Origin: Streptomyces sp. TN58
GTDB taxonomy: Bacteria > Actinomycetota > Actinomycetes > Streptomycetales > Streptomycetaceae
NCBI RefSeq assembly: GCF_001941845.1
Contig: NZ_CP018870.1
Coordinates: 7,292,001-7,356,000 of the forward strand
Reading direction: 5' to 3'
DNA length: 64,000 nt
The stretch's first letter is position 1. Every line of letters begins with the position of its first letter. Positions 9,254-16,502 of the stretch are shown piece by piece. Position numbers and translations under genes: made by a program. The notes below the pieces were generated by a model. It did no database searches. It was not told the origin of the DNA and was given only the letters and a program-made list of their open reading frames with translations.

Positions 9254-9273
9254 GTGTGTGGTTGACCACTCAC
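9254..9273. promoter_or_regulatory. Candidate TetR operator upstream of MFS gene
   Basis: GTGTGTGGT-TG-ACCACTCAC is a 9-2-9 dyad with one mismatch. Its right half-site ACCACTCAC is identical to that of the dyad in front of the adjacent tetR gene at 9891-9910. Shared half-sites in front of both genes support binding by the same regulator. Confidence 0.65.
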
Positions 9274-9323
9274 TCTTGGGTCCGAAAGAAGGGCGGACCG
9301 TGTGGGTCCGCCGGGCCGTAGCA

Positions 9324-9890
9324 CTAGTAGTGCCGGATGCCGTCCGCAAGCGTCCGGGACCAGGGTGCGTCCACCTCGTGCGCGTCCAGCGACACCAGGA
9401 GGTGGCAGAGCATGCCGGTCGCGAAGAACTGCTGGACGTCTGCCTCCGCCGCGCCCGACGCGCCGCGCACGTACTCCACCATTCGGGCGTAGCCGGCGCG
9501 CACCGCCTCGCGTACGGCCGTCTCGGAGACGGCCGCGGCCTGGGCGTGGGTCAGGACGAGGAGCAGGTCTTTGTCGGCGATCAGGCGGGCGTACGTGTCG
9601 CCCATGGTGTGCAGGACGGCCTCGGGGCTGCTTCCCTGCGCCTGGGCCGCGCCCTCTTCGAGGCTGGTGCGCACGCGGGTGAAGCAGCGCTCGACGACGG
9701 CGGTGAAGAGTGCCTCCTTGTTCGGGAACAGCCGGTAGACGTAGGCCTGGGAGATCCCGGCGGCCTTGGCCACCTCGGTGGTCGTCGTGCCGAAGTAGCC
9801 GCGGGCGGCGAAGGCTCCGATGGCCGTCCCCAGGACGGTCTCGCGGCGCTCTTCGGCCGAGGAGAGCTGGCGTCGTCGTTCCGTGTTCAT
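9324..9890 (-). CDS. TetR family regulator of the MFS exporter
   Basis: The 188-residue protein has an N-terminal TetR helix-turn-helix (FAARGYFGTTTTEVAKAAGISQAYVYRLFPNKEALF) and a variable helical ligand domain. It lies immediately upstream of the MFS gene on the same strand, with an 83-bp gap containing its own candidate operator. Repression of itself and of the MFS-SRPBCC-carotenoid oxygenase block is inferred from the paired operators. Confidence 0.88.
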   Translation of the reverse strand: MNTERRRQLSSAEERRETVLGTAIGAFAARGYFGTTTTEVAKAAGISQAYVYRLFPNKEALFTAVVERCFTRVRTSLEEGAAQAQGSSPEAVLHTMGDTYARLIADKDLLLVLTHAQAAAVSETAVREAVRAGYARMVEYVRGASGAAEADVQQFFATGMLCHLLVSLDAHEVDAPWSRTLADGIRHY

Positions 9891-9910
9891 GTGAGTAATA
9901 AACCACTCAC
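9891..9910. promoter_or_regulatory. Candidate TetR operator at its own gene
   Basis: GTGAGTAAT-AA-ACCACTCAC directly abuts the tetR start codon. It is a 9-2-9 dyad with two mismatches and the same ACCACTCAC half-site as 9254-9273. It would place the repressor on its own translation/transcription start region. Confidence 0.65.
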
Positions 9911-10232
9911 ACTCGTGGGAGTCAATGCCTTTCGCCGACGGGGACGGGCGGCCCGGCGTCCACTGGTCGTGTCAAGTCCCGAAAGGTCGCGACATGACGC
10001 GGCGCGGGGGCGGGCGGCCTACTCGACGTACGGGTTCACACCCACAACGTGGCCCCATCGATGCCGCGGGTGATCGGACGGCCCCGCCCGGGACCGTCCC
10101 TTCGGCGACTTCGGCATCGCGGCACGGTTTCGAGGATCCCCTCCGGGATGTGGAGGCGTTGACGGCCAGAAGGAGCGAGCGCATGCGAGTCACCATCGTT
10201 GTCCCAGTGCCCTGTGACAGGGGGCGAGTGTC
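9911..10232. other. Intergenic region, no gene seen
   Basis: This 322-bp divergent region separates the tetR gene from the DUF6777-like gene. I see no convincing coding frame. A short hairpin, CCCTGTGACAGGG, lies at about 10210-10222, just before the downstream start codon. The promoter of the downstream gene must lie here, but I could not fix it. Confidence 0.5.
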
Positions 10233-12716
10233 GTGAGTTCCATGCCCTCTTCGTCTTCCGAGCACCCCTCGGGCCCCCCGCCCGGCCCGCTGTCGGGCCG
10301 GGGGGCGCAGCCGCAGCCCGCGCCTCCACCGGAGGCTCCGCCGCCGGTGCCGCCCCCGCCTCCGCCGCCGTCCCAACCGACGGAGCCTTCCGCGCCGCCC
10401 GCGGGCGGGAACGGGGAACGGCGGCCGAGGTCCCGCTGGCGGTCACGCAGGACCGTGGTGAGTGCGAGCACCGCGGCCGTCGTCGTCTCGGCGGCCGTCG
10501 TCAGCTTCACGGTGCTGGGAGGCAACACCGCGGCCGGCGGCGAGGTCTTCCTGGAGGCCGCCGCGGCTGCCGGGCCGGATCCCTTCACCCCGTCGACGGC
10601 CGTTGAACCGGAGCAGGCCGTGGCCGCGCCCGCGACGGCCGGGACGGTCCAGGGCGGTACGGGCGGCGCGCGCACCCTCGAAGTCGACGGCGGACACCCG
10701 GGCCTGTACGGCGGCACGCGGAACGTCGCGAGCTGTGACGTGGAAAAGCAGATCAAGTTCCTCGCTGAGCACGCGGACAAGGGCGGTGCCTTCGCCGCCA
10801 CCCTGGGCGTCCGGCAGGCCGGGATCCCCTCCTATCTGCGGTCGCTCACGCCGGTCCGGCTGGGCTGGGACACCCGGGTCACCAACCACGGGTACAGGAA
10901 CGACGCGCCCACGGGCTATCAGGCGATCCTGCAGGCCGGTACGTCGGTCCTGGTCGACGGACATGGCGTCCCCAGGGTCCGGTGTGCCTGCGGAAACCCG
11001 CTGACGCCGCCGGTCGCGGTCCGCGGCAAGCCCAGGATCAGCGGTACGGAGTGGTCCTCGTTCCGGTCCGCCGAGCTGGTGGCGGTCAAGCCCGCGGCGA
11101 AGCCGGTGAAGACGGTCACGGTCTTCGACCCGGCGCGCAAGAGCTGGTACCAGCGCCCGAGCGGCGCCGCAGGGGGCCGGTCCGACCGCGAGGTGGAGCC
11201 GCCGCCGAGCCAGCCGGCCGGCTCGTCGTACCCGGCACTGCCGCCGGCCCACCAGGGATCGGCCCGGACGAGCCCCGGCGACGCTGACACGAAGCCCCGG
11301 GAGCCGGCGAAGAGCCCGGACCGCGCGCCTGAACCGGCGCCGGGGGTTGCGCCCGGCCGCAACCCCGAGCCGGCCCAGGAGCCCGGCGGGCAGCACCACG
11401 GGGACAAGCAGCAGGCTCCGCAGAAGGACGCCCCGAAGCGGCCTGACACGACACGGGACGAGTCTCCGCACGAACGGGGCCCGGACCACGGCAGGGAACC
11501 CGGCAAGGCGCCGCCGGACAAAGCTCCGGAGAAGGCCCCTGAGAAGGCCCCTGAGAAGGCCCCGGACAAAGCTCCGGAGAAGGCCCCGGACACAGCTCCG
11601 GAGAAGGCTCCGGAGAAGGCCCCGGACACGGCTCCGGAGAAGGCCCCGGACACAACTCCGGACAAGGCCCCGGGCAAGGCCCCGCAGGAGGCTCCGGCGA
11701 AGGAGCAAAGCCCTGGCAGTCCGCCCGGGACGGTTCCAGGCGGGGAACGGGACCAGGGATCCGGCCGAGATCCCGGCAAGCGACCCGGCAAGGCGCGGGA
11801 CCGGGAATCGGGCACGGGCCAGGGGAAGGACCCCGGCAAGGCGCCGGACGAGACACCGGCGAAGGATCCGGGAACGGGCCAGGGCGAGAAGCCAGGCCGC
11901 GATCCCGCGGGCGTTCCCGGCAAGGCGCCCGGACAGGATTCAGAATCGGGCCCGGGCAAGTCCCCCGGCCAGGAACCGGGCCAGGAGCCGGGCACCGGCC
12001 AGGGGTCGGACCGGGTACCCGGCGGGGTGCCGGAGAAGGGCACGGGCAAGGCGCCCGGTCAGGAATCCGGCAAAGGCAAGGGCGAGGGCCGGGCGCCGGG
12101 TCAGGGATCGGGCACCGGCCAGGGCAAGGACCCGGAGACCACTCCCGGACGGCAGGAGCCGGGCTCCGGCGGCCAGGGGTCGAGCCGGCCGCCCGGGAAG
12201 GTGCCGCCGGAGCCCGGAGGCACCCCCGGCAAGGATTCGGGCAAGGCGCCGGGCCAGGGCACGGGCAAGGCGCCCGGCCACGGCACGGGTACGGGTAACG
12301 GCCAGAGCACGGACAAGACCCCCGGTCAGGAGCCCGGCGGCGGTTCGGGCAAGGCGCCCGGCAGCGGTACCGGCGAGGGCTCGGGCAAGGCGCCCGGCCA
12401 GGGCACGGGCAAGGCGCCCGGCCAGAGCACGGGCAAGGCACCCGATCCCGGCCCCGGCGACGGCACCGGCAAGGCGCCCGGCCACGAGGCGGGCAACGGC
12501 AGCGGCAAGGTCCAGGGCGGGGGACAGGGGCCGGGCTCGGGGCAGGCGCCCGCCCAGGAGACGGGCGGCGGAGACCAGAGCCGTGAGACCGGCCGGGACG
12601 GTCCTGGACCCGGGAGCAAGCGGGTCCAGGACGGCCCTGTCGGCGGCGGTACGCAACAGCAGCCGAGCAGAACCGGGGATTCGGGGAGCCGGGAGGACCA
12701 GCCGCTGCTCAGGTAG
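10233..12716 (+). CDS. DUF6777-like membrane-anchored protein with long Lys/Pro/Gly repeat tail
   Basis: Predicted 827 residues in four parts. Residues 1-65 are a Pro-rich cytoplasmic segment. About 73-95 is one membrane helix (VVSASTAAVVVSAAVVSFTVL). About 100-310 is an exported globular domain with GGHPGLYGGTRNVASCDVEK and two further cysteines in VRCACGNP. About 320-820 is an enormous low-complexity tail. The tail first repeats EKAP/DKAP/DTAP, then GKAPGQ- and GTGKAPG-type units, rich in Gly, Pro, Lys and Asp. I recall the globular part as DUF6777. There is no LPXTG-type sorting signal or C-terminal membrane helix, so the tail would extend into or through the cell wall. GTG at 10233 and ATG at 10242 are both possible starts. 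Confidence 0.8.
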   Translation: MSSMPSSSSEHPSGPPPGPLSGRGAQPQPAPPPEAPPPVPPPPPPPSQPTEPSAPPAGGNGERRPRSRWRSRRTVVSASTAAVVVSAAVVSFTVLGGNTAAGGEVFLEAAAAAGPDPFTPSTAVEPEQAVAAPATAGTVQGGTGGARTLEVDGGHPGLYGGTRNVASCDVEKQIKFLAEHADKGGAFAATLGVRQAGIPSYLRSLTPVRLGWDTRVTNHGYRNDAPTGYQAILQAGTSVLVDGHGVPRVRCACGNPLTPPVAVRGKPRISGTEWSSFRSAELVAVKPAAKPVKTVTVFDPARKSWYQRPSGAAGGRSDREVEPPPSQPAGSSYPALPPAHQGSARTSPGDADTKPREPAKSPDRAPEPAPGVAPGRNPEPAQEPGGQHHGDKQQAPQKDAPKRPDTTRDESPHERGPDHGREPGKAPPDKAPEKAPEKAPEKAPDKAPEKAPDTAPEKAPEKAPDTAPEKAPDTTPDKAPGKAPQEAPAKEQSPGSPPGTVPGGERDQGSGRDPGKRPGKARDRESGTGQGKDPGKAPDETPAKDPGTGQGEKPGRDPAGVPGKAPGQDSESGPGKSPGQEPGQEPGTGQGSDRVPGGVPEKGTGKAPGQESGKGKGEGRAPGQGSGTGQGKDPETTPGRQEPGSGGQGSSRPPGKVPPEPGGTPGKDSGKAPGQGTGKAPGHGTGTGNGQSTDKTPGQEPGGGSGKAPGSGTGEGSGKAPGQGTGKAPGQSTGKAPDPGPGDGTGKAPGHEAGNGSGKVQGGGQGPGSGQAPAQETGGGDQSRETGRDGPGPGSKRVQDGPVGGGTQQQPSRTGDSGSREDQPLLR
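11519..12510 (+). repeat. Degenerate short tandem coding repeats (KAP / GKAPG)
   Basis: Within the DUF6777-like gene, imperfect 12-bp units of the form GAGAAGGCCCCT or GACACAGCTCCG run from about 11519 to 11700. Irregular GGCAAGGCGCCCGGC-containing units then continue to about 12510. The units encode EKAP, DKAP, DTAP and GKAPG. Such arrays are prone to length change by slippage or recombination. Confidence 0.8.
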
Positions 12717-12860
12717 CGCCCTGCATGCCGAGGCCGAGGCCGGTGTCACTCCCGTACCAGGTCCCCGAACCGGCGGCGAGTGCAACACGGTCCGAGCAGC
12801 GGCGACAGGGTTCACGGCACGCACTCCGAAGGGAGAGATATGGAGGTTTGAAAGTCTTGG

Positions 12861-12888
12861 CAATCCTTCACTCCGTTCGTCACGAATC
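12861..12888 (+). promoter_or_regulatory. SigK-type promoter for the secreted Trp/His-rich protein
   Basis: CAATCC at 12861-12866, a 16-nt spacer, and CGAATC at 12883-12888 match the published mycobacterial SigK consensus (CCATCC, 16-17 nt, CCGAAT) closely. The same layout appears before sigK and before the FAD enzyme gene. The distance from the -10 element to the ATG at 12973 is 84 nt. A local drop in GC content is visible here. Confidence 0.65.
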
Positions 12889-12972
12889 CGTGGTGACGCT
12901 CCAGATGGTGAAGGAGCAGACGAAGCCGAATGCATGACGAACCTGTTCGACGAAAGGGAGGAGGCGAGCCAG

Positions 12973-13476
12973 ATGACCGCTTCGACGAACGTCAAGCGCG
13001 TGGCCGTCTCAGTCGCATCCACCGGGCTGCTGGCAGGCGGCTCGCTGCTGGGCCTGTCCGGTACGGCGAACGCCGCCCCGGCGACGGCGAACTCGATGCC
13101 CACCAGCACCAGCACCAGCACCAGCACCAGCACCAGCACCAACGACCGCGACCGTGACCACGATCACGACCGTGACCGCAACCGGGACGACCACTGGGAC
13201 CGCCACAACCGCCACGACCGCCACGACCGCTGGGACCGCCGTGACCACCACGACCGGTGCAGCTGGGTCAAGGGCCACTGGGTCACCGGCAAGTGGGGCA
13301 AGGGTCACTGGGAAGCCAAGTGGCACCCGGGCAGTTGGCTCCCCGGCCACCGGGACCACCACGGCAGGTGGCACGACGGCTGGTGGAGCAAGGGCTACTG
13401 GAAGCAGCACTGGGTGCCCGGCCACCCGGTGAGCCACTGGGTGCCCGGGCACTGGAACTGCCACGACAAGTGGTAG
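12973..13476 (+). CDS. Small secreted Trp/His/Asp-rich protein
   Basis: Predicted 167-residue exported protein. A Sec signal peptide (NVKRVAVSVASTGLLAGGSL, cleavage likely after GTANA near residue 36) is followed by a Thr-Ser repeat written by a hexanucleotide tract. A charged linker alternating Asp, Arg and His (about 58-95) comes next. The C-terminal ~70 residues repeat W-V-x-G-H-W type units (KGHWVTGKW, WVPGHPVSHW, WVPGHWNCHDKW). The repeats resemble YXWGXW/WVPGHW proteins of the cell envelope. Dense His and Asp suggest metal or cell-wall binding, which is inference. AAGGGAGGAGG precedes the ATG. It has its own SigK-like promoter and a strong terminator. Confidence 0.82.
   Translation: MTASTNVKRVAVSVASTGLLAGGSLLGLSGTANAAPATANSMPTSTSTSTSTSTSTNDRDRDHDHDRDRNRDDHWDRHNRHDRHDRWDRRDHHDRCSWVKGHWVTGKWGKGHWEAKWHPGSWLPGHRDHHGRWHDGWWSKGYWKQHWVPGHPVSHWVPGHWNCHDKW
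13102..13140 (+). repeat. ACCAGC hexanucleotide tract
   Basis: About six and a half copies of ACCAGC encode alternating Thr-Ser just after the signal peptide of the secreted Trp/His-rich protein. The tract is in frame, so copy number changes would alter linker length without a frameshift. Confidence 0.9.
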
Positions 13477-13490
13477 CCCCGCCCCCGGCC

Positions 13491-13530
13491 CGGCGGGGGT
13501 TCCGGAGCCACGGCCCCGGAACCCCCGCCG
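13491..13530 (+). terminator. 15-bp perfect hairpin terminator
   Basis: The arms 13491-13505 and 13516-13530 pair perfectly (CGGCGGGGGTTCCGG and complement) around a 10-nt loop, 15 bp after the stop codon of the secreted protein gene and before the sigK promoter. It insulates the two units. Confidence 0.8.
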
Positions 13531-13603
13531 ATCCACCCGGCGCGCCCCCCTTACCCAGAAGCTGCGCCGGCACGCTCATCTGCTCCGTTTGCCAAAAATC
13601 CGG

Positions 13604-13631
13604 CCATCCGCACGCACTTGCGCTACGAAGA
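13604..13631 (+). promoter_or_regulatory. SigK-type promoter upstream of sigK
   Basis: CCATCC at 13604-13609 is an exact match to the mycobacterial SigK -35 element. After a 16-nt spacer comes CGAAGA at 13626-13631, an approximate -10. The GTG of the sigma factor gene is 143 nt downstream. This implies autoregulation. Confidence 0.65.
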
Positions 13632-13774
13632 ACCCTCTGAGCCCCCGACGGCCCGGTTCCACGTAACAGGGCAAGGACAAGGACAAGGACCACCATGCGA
13701 CGGACACCCCGCCCCCGGCAGGCCGGCACCGGCCGCTGCCCCTACGCCCCGTCGCCGCAGCCGGAGCCCGCCCT

Positions 13775-14395
13775 GTGAACCACCCACTCCCGTTCGGCCC
13801 AGGCCGCACCGGCCGCACCGGCCGCACCGGCCGTGCCAGTCACGCCGGCCGCAGCGACCTCTGCGAGGTCATGGACGAGGTGGCGCACGGCGACAAACAC
13901 GCTTTCTCCGTGCTCTACGACGCGCTCGCACCCATGGTGTTCGGCATCGTGGTCAGAGTCGTACGCGACCGGGCCCAGTCGGAGGAGGTCGCACAGGAGG
14001 TCATGATCGACCTGTGGCGGCAGGCCGCCCGCTACCGGGCCGACCACGGCAGCGTCACCGCGTGGGCGGCGACGATCGCCCACCGGCGGGCCGTGGACCG
14101 GGTCCGCTCCGCCCAGGCGTCCGCCGACCGGGAACAGGCCCAGGCGGCGCGCGAGCACCAGACCGCGTTCGACGAGGTCTCCGAGCAGGTCGAGACCCGC
14201 CTGGAGAGCGAGCAGGTACGCCGCTGCATGCGCGGCCTGACCGAACTCCAGCGCCAGGCAGTGACTTTGGCCTACTACCGCGGCCTGACCTACCGTGAGG
14301 TCGCCGAAGCCCTGCGCACGCCGCTGCCGACCGTCAAGACACGCATGCGCGACGGGCTGATCCGGCTCCGCGACTGCATGGGGGTGACCACATGA
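13775..14395 (+). CDS. sigK: ECF sigma factor, SigK type
   Basis: The 206-residue protein has sigma-70 region 2 (FSVLYDALAPMVFGIVVRVV, SEEVAQEVMIDLWRQAARY) at about 44-100 and region 4 (LTELQRQAVTLAYYRGLTYREVAEAL, PTVKTRMRDGLIRLRD) at about 150-202. It has no extra domain, as in ECF factors. The first 25 residues carry a Gly-Arg-Thr repeat. It overlaps the anti-sigma gene by 4 bp (ATGA), so translation is coupled. The neighbouring lipid genes reproduce the mycobacterial sigK locus, which is the main reason for the SigK name. When released from the anti-sigma it should recognise the promoter copies at 12861, 13604 and 15159. Confidence 0.9.
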   Translation: MNHPLPFGPGRTGRTGRTGRASHAGRSDLCEVMDEVAHGDKHAFSVLYDALAPMVFGIVVRVVRDRAQSEEVAQEVMIDLWRQAARYRADHGSVTAWAATIAHRRAVDRVRSAQASADREQAQAAREHQTAFDEVSEQVETRLESEQVRRCMRGLTELQRQAVTLAYYRGLTYREVAEALRTPLPTVKTRMRDGLIRLRDCMGVTT

Positions 14396-15144
14396 AGCAA
14401 CACCACTCCGACGTCCACACCCTCGCCGCCGCCTACGCCCTCAACGCCCTCGACCCCGCCGAGCGGAAGGCGTTCACCGACCACCTGCCGCACTGCCAGG
14501 CGTGCCGCGACGAGGTGGCCGAGTTCGAGGCGACCGCCGCGCGCCTGGCGGACGCCGCGGCGGAGTACCCGCCGACCGCGCTGAAGCACCACGTCATGGC
14601 CGCGGTCGACGGAGTACGCCAACTGCCCCCGCGCGTCCCCCACACCGCGCCGAGCGTGACGGTCGGCAGCGCACTGCGGCGCCGGGCGGTTCCCCTGGCG
14701 CTGGCCGCCAGCGTGGTGGCGGCCGCGTCGTTCGCCGGCCTGGCCGCCTGGCAGAACCAGCACATCGAGCAGCACCGGCAGCGGGCCGCCCAGGCCGAGC
14801 AGCGCCTCGACGACGTCAGCACCGTCCTGGCCGCGCCCGACGCCCGCGCCGCCCACGGCCGGGCCAGCAACGGAGCGGCCACCACCGTCGTCGCCTCCAA
14901 GCGGCAGAACAGGGCCGTCTTCACCGCCGCCGGACTGCCCGCACCCGCCCCCGGCACGACCTACCAGCTCTGGCTCGACCACGACGGGACGATGCGCCCG
15001 GCCGGGTTCATCCGCCAGGACGGCACGGTCCTCGTCGACGGGGACACCGCCGGCGCCGGTGCCCTCGGACTCACCGTCGAACCGGCCGGGGGATCCCGCC
15101 GCCCCACCTCCGCCCCCCTGCTCCTGATCACCCTGCCCACCTGA
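14392..15144 (+). CDS. rskA: Zinc-finger anti-sigma factor, RskA type
   Basis: Predicted 250-residue membrane protein. The N-terminal anti-sigma domain has an early His and the zinc motif H-x3-C-x2-C in DHLPHCQACRDEV (about residues 30-40). One membrane helix follows at about 102-122 (VPLALAASVVAAASFAGLAAW). The exported C-terminal domain has the RskA pattern (AVFTAAGLPAPAPGTTYQLW, PAGFIRQDG). It should hold SigK inactive until regulated proteolysis or a redox/envelope signal releases it. It is translationally coupled to sigK by a 4-bp overlap. Confidence 0.92.
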   Translation: MKQHHSDVHTLAAAYALNALDPAERKAFTDHLPHCQACRDEVAEFEATAARLADAAAEYPPTALKHHVMAAVDGVRQLPPRVPHTAPSVTVGSALRRRAVPLALAASVVAAASFAGLAAWQNQHIEQHRQRAAQAEQRLDDVSTVLAAPDARAAHGRASNGAATTVVASKRQNRAVFTAAGLPAPAPGTTYQLWLDHDGTMRPAGFIRQDGTVLVDGDTAGAGALGLTVEPAGGSRRPTSAPLLLITLPT

Positions 15145-15158
15145 CGGCCACCTTCCAC

Positions 15159-15186
15159 CAATCCCCCCGCCCCTCTGCTGCGAAGT
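15159..15186 (+). promoter_or_regulatory. SigK-type promoter upstream of the lipid genes
   Basis: CAATCC at 15159-15164, a 16-nt spacer, then CGAAGT at 15181-15186. The layout is the same as before sigK and before the secreted protein gene. The GTG of the FAD enzyme is 50 nt downstream. It would give the lipid-modification genes a second, SigK-driven promoter inside the operon. Confidence 0.65.
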
Positions 15187-15236
15187 AGGGGTGAGCGACC
15201 GCACCCGGCGGCGCGTTGAGTGGCGGGAGTGCTGAG

Positions 15237-16502
15237 GTGGAACACCGGAAAGCGGCGGTGATCGGCGCCGGGGTCGCGGGCCTGACGGCCGCCCACGTCC
15301 TGGCGCGCTCGTACGAGGTCACCCTCTACGAGGCCGACGGCCGCCTCGGCGGCCACGCCCACACCCATGAGTTCTCCGGCCCGGACGGGCGGCCCATGGG
15401 TGTGGACTCGGGATTCATCGTCCACAACGAGCGCACCTATCCGACCCTGCTACGGCTCTTCCGCGAGCTGGGAATCACCACCCAGGACGCCGAGATGAGC
15501 ATGTCGGTACGGTGCGACGGCTGCGGCCTGGAGTACGCGGGCGCCCGCGGCCCGGCCGGCCTGCTCACCGGCCGGGCGGCGCTGCGCGGCCGCTACCTGC
15601 GCCTGCTGGCCCAGGTACCCGTCTTCCACCGCAGGGCCCTCCGGCTGCTCGCCGACCCGCCCTCCCACCACGTCACCCTGGGCGACTTCCTCCGCGAAGG
15701 CCGCTTCTCCCCGTACTTCGTCAGCCATTTCGCCCTCCCGCTGGTCTCCGCGGTGTGGTCGTGCCCCGCACGCACCGCACTGTCCTACCCGGCCGCGCAC
15801 CTCTTCACCTTCCTCCGGCACCACGGCCTCCTGTCGGTCACGGGCTCCCCGCAGTGGAAGACCGTCACCGGCGGGTCGGCCGCCTACGTCGAGGCCGTGG
15901 CCAAGAGCGTGCACCGCGTCCGCACCTCCAGTCCCGTGCGTACCGTCCACCGGGCCGCCCGCGGCTCCGGCGCCTGGATATCCACCGAGAACGGCGCCAC
16001 CGACGGCTACGACGCCGTCGTGATCGCCACCCACCCCGACCAGGCCCTGCGCCTGCTCGCCGACCCCACCCCGGACGAACGCCGGCTCCTCGGCGCCTTC
16101 ACCTACGCACCCAACCCCACGGTCCTGCACACCGACACGAGCCTGCTGCCCCGCTCGCCCCGCGCCCGCGCCTGCTGGAACTACCACCTGCCGGACTGCG
16201 CCCCCTCCGCCGAAGCCGTCCGCGTCAGCTACGACATGAAGCGCCTGCAGAACCTGCCCGACGGCGCCGACTACGTGGTGACCCTCGGAGCCGACGACCG
16301 CGTCGACCCCGGCCGGGTGGTGCGCCGCATGCTCTACGAACACCCCGTCCACACGCCCGCCTCGGTCGCGGCGCAGAAGGAACTGCCGCTCCTGAACACC
16401 GGCGTGACCGCGTACGCCGGAGCGTGGCAGGGCTGGGGCTTCCACGAGGACGGCTGCCGCTCCGGCGTGGCAGCCGCCCGCGCCCTGGGGGTGCGCTGGT
16501 GA
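15237..16502 (+). CDS. FAD/NAD(P)-binding amine-oxidase-like protein of the SigK locus
   Basis: Predicted 421-residue flavoprotein. The N-terminal FAD motif AVIGAGVAGLTAAHVLARSY is followed by the acidic end of strand 2 and LGGHAHTHEF. A GVDSGFIVHNERTYP segment follows, typical of the predicted NAD/FAD-binding protein family (COG2907). I chose GTG at 15237, preceded by GGGAG at good spacing; an upstream TTG at 15216 is less likely. It resembles Rv0449c of the M. tuberculosis sigK locus. In proteobacteria relatives accompany DUF1365, fatty-acid methylase and DUF1295 genes in lipid modification under oxidative stress. A fatty-acyl oxidase or desaturase role is inferred. Its stop overlaps the next start by 4 bp. 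Confidence 0.85.
   Translation: MEHRKAAVIGAGVAGLTAAHVLARSYEVTLYEADGRLGGHAHTHEFSGPDGRPMGVDSGFIVHNERTYPTLLRLFRELGITTQDAEMSMSVRCDGCGLEYAGARGPAGLLTGRAALRGRYLRLLAQVPVFHRRALRLLADPPSHHVTLGDFLREGRFSPYFVSHFALPLVSAVWSCPARTALSYPAAHLFTFLRHHGLLSVTGSPQWKTVTGGSAAYVEAVAKSVHRVRTSSPVRTVHRAARGSGAWISTENGATDGYDAVVIATHPDQALRLLADPTPDERRLLGAFTYAPNPTVLHTDTSLLPRSPRARACWNYHLPDCAPSAEAVRVSYDMKRLQNLPDGADYVVTLGADDRVDPGRVVRRMLYEHPVHTPASVAAQKELPLLNTGVTAYAGAWQGWGFHEDGCRSGVAAARALGVRW

Noticed and set aside
10443..12441. Long antisense frames against the KAP-repeat gene
   Set aside because: They are produced by the DNA repeats themselves (RRPGPCP-type strings) and have no start signals or homology pattern.
12846..12857. Three-codon mini-ORF after a strong ribosome binding site before the secreted Trp/His-rich gene
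   Set aside because: It lies upstream of the inferred SigK transcription start and is too short to judge.
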